DNA of 64,000 nt, taken from NCBI RefSeq assembly GCF_041245805.1, contig NZ_CP162490.1, forward strand, positions 3,201,001 to 3,265,000, read 5' to 3'. Below the pieces are notes generated by a model, which did no database searches, was not told the DNA's origin, and saw nothing but the letters and a program-made list of their open reading frames with translations. Positions 60,872 to 64,000 of the stretch are shown here, piece after piece. Source of the stretch: Xanthomonas sp. DAR 34887. Lineage in GTDB: Bacteria > Pseudomonadota > Gammaproteobacteria > Xanthomonadales > Xanthomonadaceae. Numbering within the stretch: position 1 is the first letter of the stretch; every line of letters starts with the position of its first letter. A program made the translations under genes and the position numbers.

Positions 60872-63760
60872 TTAGAACTTCACCGTCGCCCGCGCCCAGT
60901 AGTAGCGGCCGAGCAGATCGTAGGTGGCCACATCGGTATTGGCGTTGGTGACGTTGTTGGCGTAGTACAGCGGCGGCTGCTTGTCGGCCAGGTTGTCCAC
61001 GCCCAGCTCGAAGCGGGTGTGCCAGGGCTTGACGTTATAGCCGACCTGCACGTTGTGATACACGTACGAACCGATGCCGCGCACCACGGCGGCCTGGTCG
61101 GCGTCGGCCGACAGACCCTGCCGCGTATCGGCGCTGCCGATCTCGGTGCTGCCGATGTAGCGGATGCGCCACGACGCGCTCCAGTCGCCCAGGTTCCAGC
61201 TCAGCGTGCCCAGCCCGCGCCAGCGCGGGAAGTTGCCGTAGGCGTAGGTGTACTTGCCGGCGTTGTGGATGGTGACGGTGCTGGCGTCGGTGGTGTCCGG
61301 GTTGATGTCGTAGCGGATCACGTAGGTGCCGTTGAGGCTGGCGTTGAAGCTGCCCCACGCGGTGTCCGGCAGGCGGTAGTTGAGGCTGAAATCGGCGCCG
61401 CTGGCCCACAGCTTGCCGAGGTTCACGGTGGGCTCGGCGACGTAGTTGATGGTGCCGTTGTCGTTGCGGTGAATCAGCGCGCAGAACGCGCTGGACGCGT
61501 TGGCGTAGCACTGGTTGAGCACGGTCTGCGCCGACACCTGGGTGATGGTGTCCTGCAGGTTGATCTTCCACAGGTCCGCGCTCATCGACAGGCCGTCCAG
61601 CCAACCCGGATCGTAGACCACGCCGAAATCGTAGGACTTGCCGGTTTCCGGCTTGAGCTGGTAGCCGGCCACCACCGCGCCGGACGCCTTGGCGCCGACC
61701 TGGTTGTCGGCCTGCTGGTAGCTGCCGTCGGTGGGCACGTTGGCGCAGGCCGCGGCATGGCCGCCGGTGTAGCCGTTGCAGGGATCGTTGACCGACGGCG
61801 AATCGCCGACCACGCCGGAGTACAGTTCGCTGATATTCGGCGCACGGAACACCTGCGACACGGTGCCGCGCAGCAGCAGGTTCTCGATCGGACGATATTC
61901 CAGCGAGACCTTGCTGTTGGTCTTGCTGCCGACGGTGTCGTAGTCGGAGAAGCGGCTGCCCACGGTCAGGTTCAACGAGTGCACCATCGGCAGATCCGCC
62001 AGCAGCGGGAACAGCGCCTCGGCGTAGGCCTCCTTGACGCTGAAGCTGCCGCCGAGCACGGTGGCGCAGAATTCGATCACGCCGCACATGCCGTTCTCGT
62101 CGCCGGTCCACAGCGGATCGGCGGCGGTGGAGGTGCTTTCCTTGCGGTAGGACACGCCCGCCGCCAGGCTCACCGTGCCGGCCGGCAGGTCGAACAGGTT
62201 GCCGTTGGCGTTGGCTTCGAACTGCTTGACGGTGTAGACGCTGGTGACGATCGGGTTGACCACCAGTGCCTCCAGCGCCGCCTTGTTGCTGGCGCTGTTG
62301 AGGTTGAACACGTCGATCGGGGTACAGCCGGCGATCACCGCGCCCGCACTGCCGCACTTGACCGTGCCGTCGCTGTCCAGGAACGAGGGGCCAACCGCGG
62401 CGTTGAAGCCGGCGTAATTGAGGAAGCCGTAGTTGATCGACTTCTGCTTGACCTTGCCGTAGTTGACGCTCGCATCCCATTGCCAGGAGCTGTCGCCGAA
62501 GCTGCCGCGCAGGCCGGAATTGATCTGGAAATTGTAGGTGTTGTACTCGTATTGGCGGTTGCCCAGCACCGTGGCGCGGGTGTTGAAGCTGTTGTACGAG
62601 GTGCCGGTGCTGCGGTCGGTGCCGAAATTGACCCCGAACGGGTTGTAGTAGCTGTCGGCGGAGACCAGGAAATTGTCGCCGTTGGCGAAGATCGGGATCG
62701 GCGCGATGATCGAGGACGAGGTGGTCTTGCTGAAGTAGGTGTTGACGTAGCCTTCCAGGTGATCGTTGAAGCGGTAGCTGCCGATCACGAAGGCATTGGT
62801 GCGTTCCTGCGGCGTCTGCAACAGGTTGTACGGCTGGTAGTTGTAGGAATCGGTGGAGGCGACGTAGCAGTGGTACTGGCTGGCGTTGGTGGGACTGCTG
62901 TCGCCGCCGTTGAAGGTGACCCGCGAACAGCCGTTGCTGGCCGCCAACGCCTTGGACTGGGCGGAACCTTCGTCGAAGCTGATGCTGCCGGTCGGCGTGG
63001 CCGAGGAGCCCTGCTTCACCGGCACGCCGTCGATCAGCGACAGCGCATCCTTGGAATAGCTGCGCTGGCCGGCCGAGACCGGATCGATGTTGTGGTAGGA
63101 CAGGCCGGCGACGATGCTGCCGCGCTCGCCGGTCTTGCCCGCGGTCAGGGAGAAGTTGCGGCGGTTGCCGTCGCTGCGCGAGCTGGTGCCGAAGTCGGTG
63201 CTGCCCTCGATGCCGTCGAAGCCCTTGCGCAGGATGAAGTTGACGACGCCGCCGATCGCATCCGAACCGTACACCGCCGAGGCGCCGTCGCTGAGCACTT
63301 CCACCCGCTCGATCATCGTCGCCGGGATCGCGTTGACGTCGTTGCTGGCCAGGCGCGTGCCGTTGACCAGGATCAGCGTGCGCTTCTCGCCCAGACCGCG
63401 CAGCGAGATGGTCGAGGCGCCGGTGCCGCCGCCGTTGTTGGTGTTGGGGTTGGTCGCATTGCCGGCGATGGAGGGCAGTTCCTGCACCAGATCGCCGAGC
63501 GTGGCCTTACCGGTCGCCTCGATTTGCGCGCGGTCGATCGTCACCACCGGATTGGCGGTCTCGGTATCGACGCGGCGCAGGCGCGAGCCGGTGACCACGA
63601 TGCTGTCCAGGGTCTGGGTCTTGCCGTCGTCCGCACTCGCGTCCTGTGCCAGCGCCGACCAGGAACTGCCCAGCGACAATGCGGCGACGACGGCCAGCGC
63701 CAGCGGCTGTTGCGCCGGTGCGCGGCGACGGTGGGGATGGGGTGCGTGCGGGAACGACAT
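60872..63760 (-). CDS. TonB-dependent outer-membrane receptor
   Basis: 962 residues. Signal peptide to about residue 39 (ALAQ). A plug domain (about 50-165) starts with the TonB-box-like TLDSIVVTGSRLRR and contains SLRGLGEKRTLILVNGTR and SDAIGGVVNFILRK. A 22-strand barrel follows, ending in the membrane-insertion signal ATVKF. AGGAG precedes the ATG. The plug sequence is of the type common in Xanthomonas receptors for plant-derived oligosaccharides and peptides. The substrate cannot be told; no enzyme gene is adjacent downstream. It may be regulated by elements in the 240 bp upstream. Confidence 0.93.
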   Translation of the reverse strand: MSFPHAPHPHRRRAPAQQPLALAVVAALSLGSSWSALAQDASADDGKTQTLDSIVVTGSRLRRVDTETANPVVTIDRAQIEATGKATLGDLVQELPSIAGNATNPNTNNGGGTGASTISLRGLGEKRTLILVNGTRLASNDVNAIPATMIERVEVLSDGASAVYGSDAIGGVVNFILRKGFDGIEGSTDFGTSSRSDGNRRNFSLTAGKTGERGSIVAGLSYHNIDPVSAGQRSYSKDALSLIDGVPVKQGSSATPTGSISFDEGSAQSKALAASNGCSRVTFNGGDSSPTNASQYHCYVASTDSYNYQPYNLLQTPQERTNAFVIGSYRFNDHLEGYVNTYFSKTTSSSIIAPIPIFANGDNFLVSADSYYNPFGVNFGTDRSTGTSYNSFNTRATVLGNRQYEYNTYNFQINSGLRGSFGDSSWQWDASVNYGKVKQKSINYGFLNYAGFNAAVGPSFLDSDGTVKCGSAGAVIAGCTPIDVFNLNSASNKAALEALVVNPIVTSVYTVKQFEANANGNLFDLPAGTVSLAAGVSYRKESTSTAADPLWTGDENGMCGVIEFCATVLGGSFSVKEAYAEALFPLLADLPMVHSLNLTVGSRFSDYDTVGSKTNSKVSLEYRPIENLLLRGTVSQVFRAPNISELYSGVVGDSPSVNDPCNGYTGGHAAACANVPTDGSYQQADNQVGAKASGAVVAGYQLKPETGKSYDFGVVYDPGWLDGLSMSADLWKINLQDTITQVSAQTVLNQCYANASSAFCALIHRNDNGTINYVAEPTVNLGKLWASGADFSLNYRLPDTAWGSFNASLNGTYVIRYDINPDTTDASTVTIHNAGKYTYAYGNFPRWRGLGTLSWNLGDWSASWRIRYIGSTEIGSADTRQGLSADADQAAVVRGIGSYVYHNVQVGYNVKPWHTRFELGVDNLADKQPPLYYANNVTNANTDVATYDLLGRYYWARATVKF

Positions 63761-63943
63761 GGAAATCTCCTGAGCGATGGCGACACGTGGCGTAAGCGGA
63801 AACGAGGGGCCGAACGGGTCCGCACCGGCTTGCGCCAGCGACGGAACGTGCAATGAGGACGACGCTGCGCAGCGACGCCGGTGGTACGCATCCTGCGTCG
63901 CGACCAACGGGCCGGACGCGTCACGGGGATGACTGCTGTCCTT

Positions 63944-63960
63944 CGCACGCAATGCGTGCG
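63944..63960. promoter_or_regulatory. Palindrome upstream of the TonB receptor gene
   Basis: CGCACGCA, a central A, and TGCGTGCG form a perfect 17-nt palindrome 184 nt before the receptor start. It could be an operator; there is no direct evidence. The rest of 63761-64000 holds no recognisable gene. Confidence 0.35.
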
Positions 63961-64000
63961 CAGACCCCCGGTCCTGCAGTGAATGGCGAAGGGCGGTGGC

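Noticed and set aside
61019..63856. 945-codon open frame opposite the TonB receptor gene
   Set aside because: Antisense shadow typical of GC-rich DNA; Val/Gly/Ala/Arg-rich with no domain, while the other strand encodes a complete receptor.

Overview
The window is high-GC DNA (about two thirds G+C by eye) from a gammaproteobacterium of the Xanthomonadaceae, most likely a Xanthomonas. Evidence: the yajC-secD-secF-tgt-queA order, secreted plant cell-wall enzymes (pectinesterase, GH43, GH9), a TonB-dependent receptor, and the typical Xanthomonas intergenic repeats (GGGATTN heptads, REP palindromes, ~100-bp 'tgagggta...' repeats). The genus is an inference. No rRNA, tRNA, CRISPR array or phage was seen.

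Layout. 1-6005 is the most unusual part. A secreted alpha/beta hydrolase and a phosphoribosyltransferase/beta-propeller fusion precede two tandem modules. Each module has a large protein with a colicin-V-type double-glycine leader (MRTLDIIEIDMVAGG), a His/Lys-rich stretch, a Glu-Gly-Gly tract and a C-terminal peptidoglycan-hydrolase-like domain (zinc M15/LAS type, then muramidase-like). A perfect hairpin and a small Sec-exported protein follow each one. The second module arose by tandem duplication, because it carries a frameshifted copy of the tail of the upstream fusion gene. I read this as a contact- or diffusion-based antibacterial system made of giant microcin-like toxins with periplasmic immunity proteins.

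6231-9960: a DksA-like factor and a yidD-pyrC-M23 peptidase operon. 9974-10542: REP palindromes, one split by a 320-bp MITE-like element. 10737-14387: ethanolamine uptake and cleavage (eat-eutB-eutC). 14926-16107: pectinesterase. 16243-20533 (minus): a squalene/phytoene synthase-like gene, a phosphatase (gph or mupP), ubiG, mtaD and a TMEM175-type channel. 20702-22401: efp, divergent from epmB, whose product supplies the beta-lysine for EF-P. 22622-26824: GH43 with a LacI-type operator, then a PhnD-like sensor protein overlapping a GGDEF/EAL gene. 27032-28735: trmJ divergent from suhB.

28905-37223 (minus): queA, a secreted S8 protease, tgt, yajC, secD and secF, i.e. the queuosine and Sec accessory cluster with a protease gene inserted in it. 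37323-39692: an Lrp regulator with a perfect palindromic operator, divergent from a class III aminotransferase. 40002-43131: upp, a protein made only of two LuxR-type DNA-binding domains, and an unrecognised divergent gene pair. 43251-50080 (minus): GH9 cellulase, MBL hydrolase, ggt, ferredoxin, a lipoprotein, coaD and rsmD. 50294-52198: htpG.

52367-58945 (minus) is a second antagonism locus: a 1739-residue Rhs protein, a separately encoded Rhs tip with its own signal peptide and an HExxH metallopeptidase domain, and a small exported immunity candidate. The tip and immunity genes are visibly richer in A+T than their surroundings. 59403-63760: an Ldh2-type oxidoreductase and a TonB-dependent receptor.
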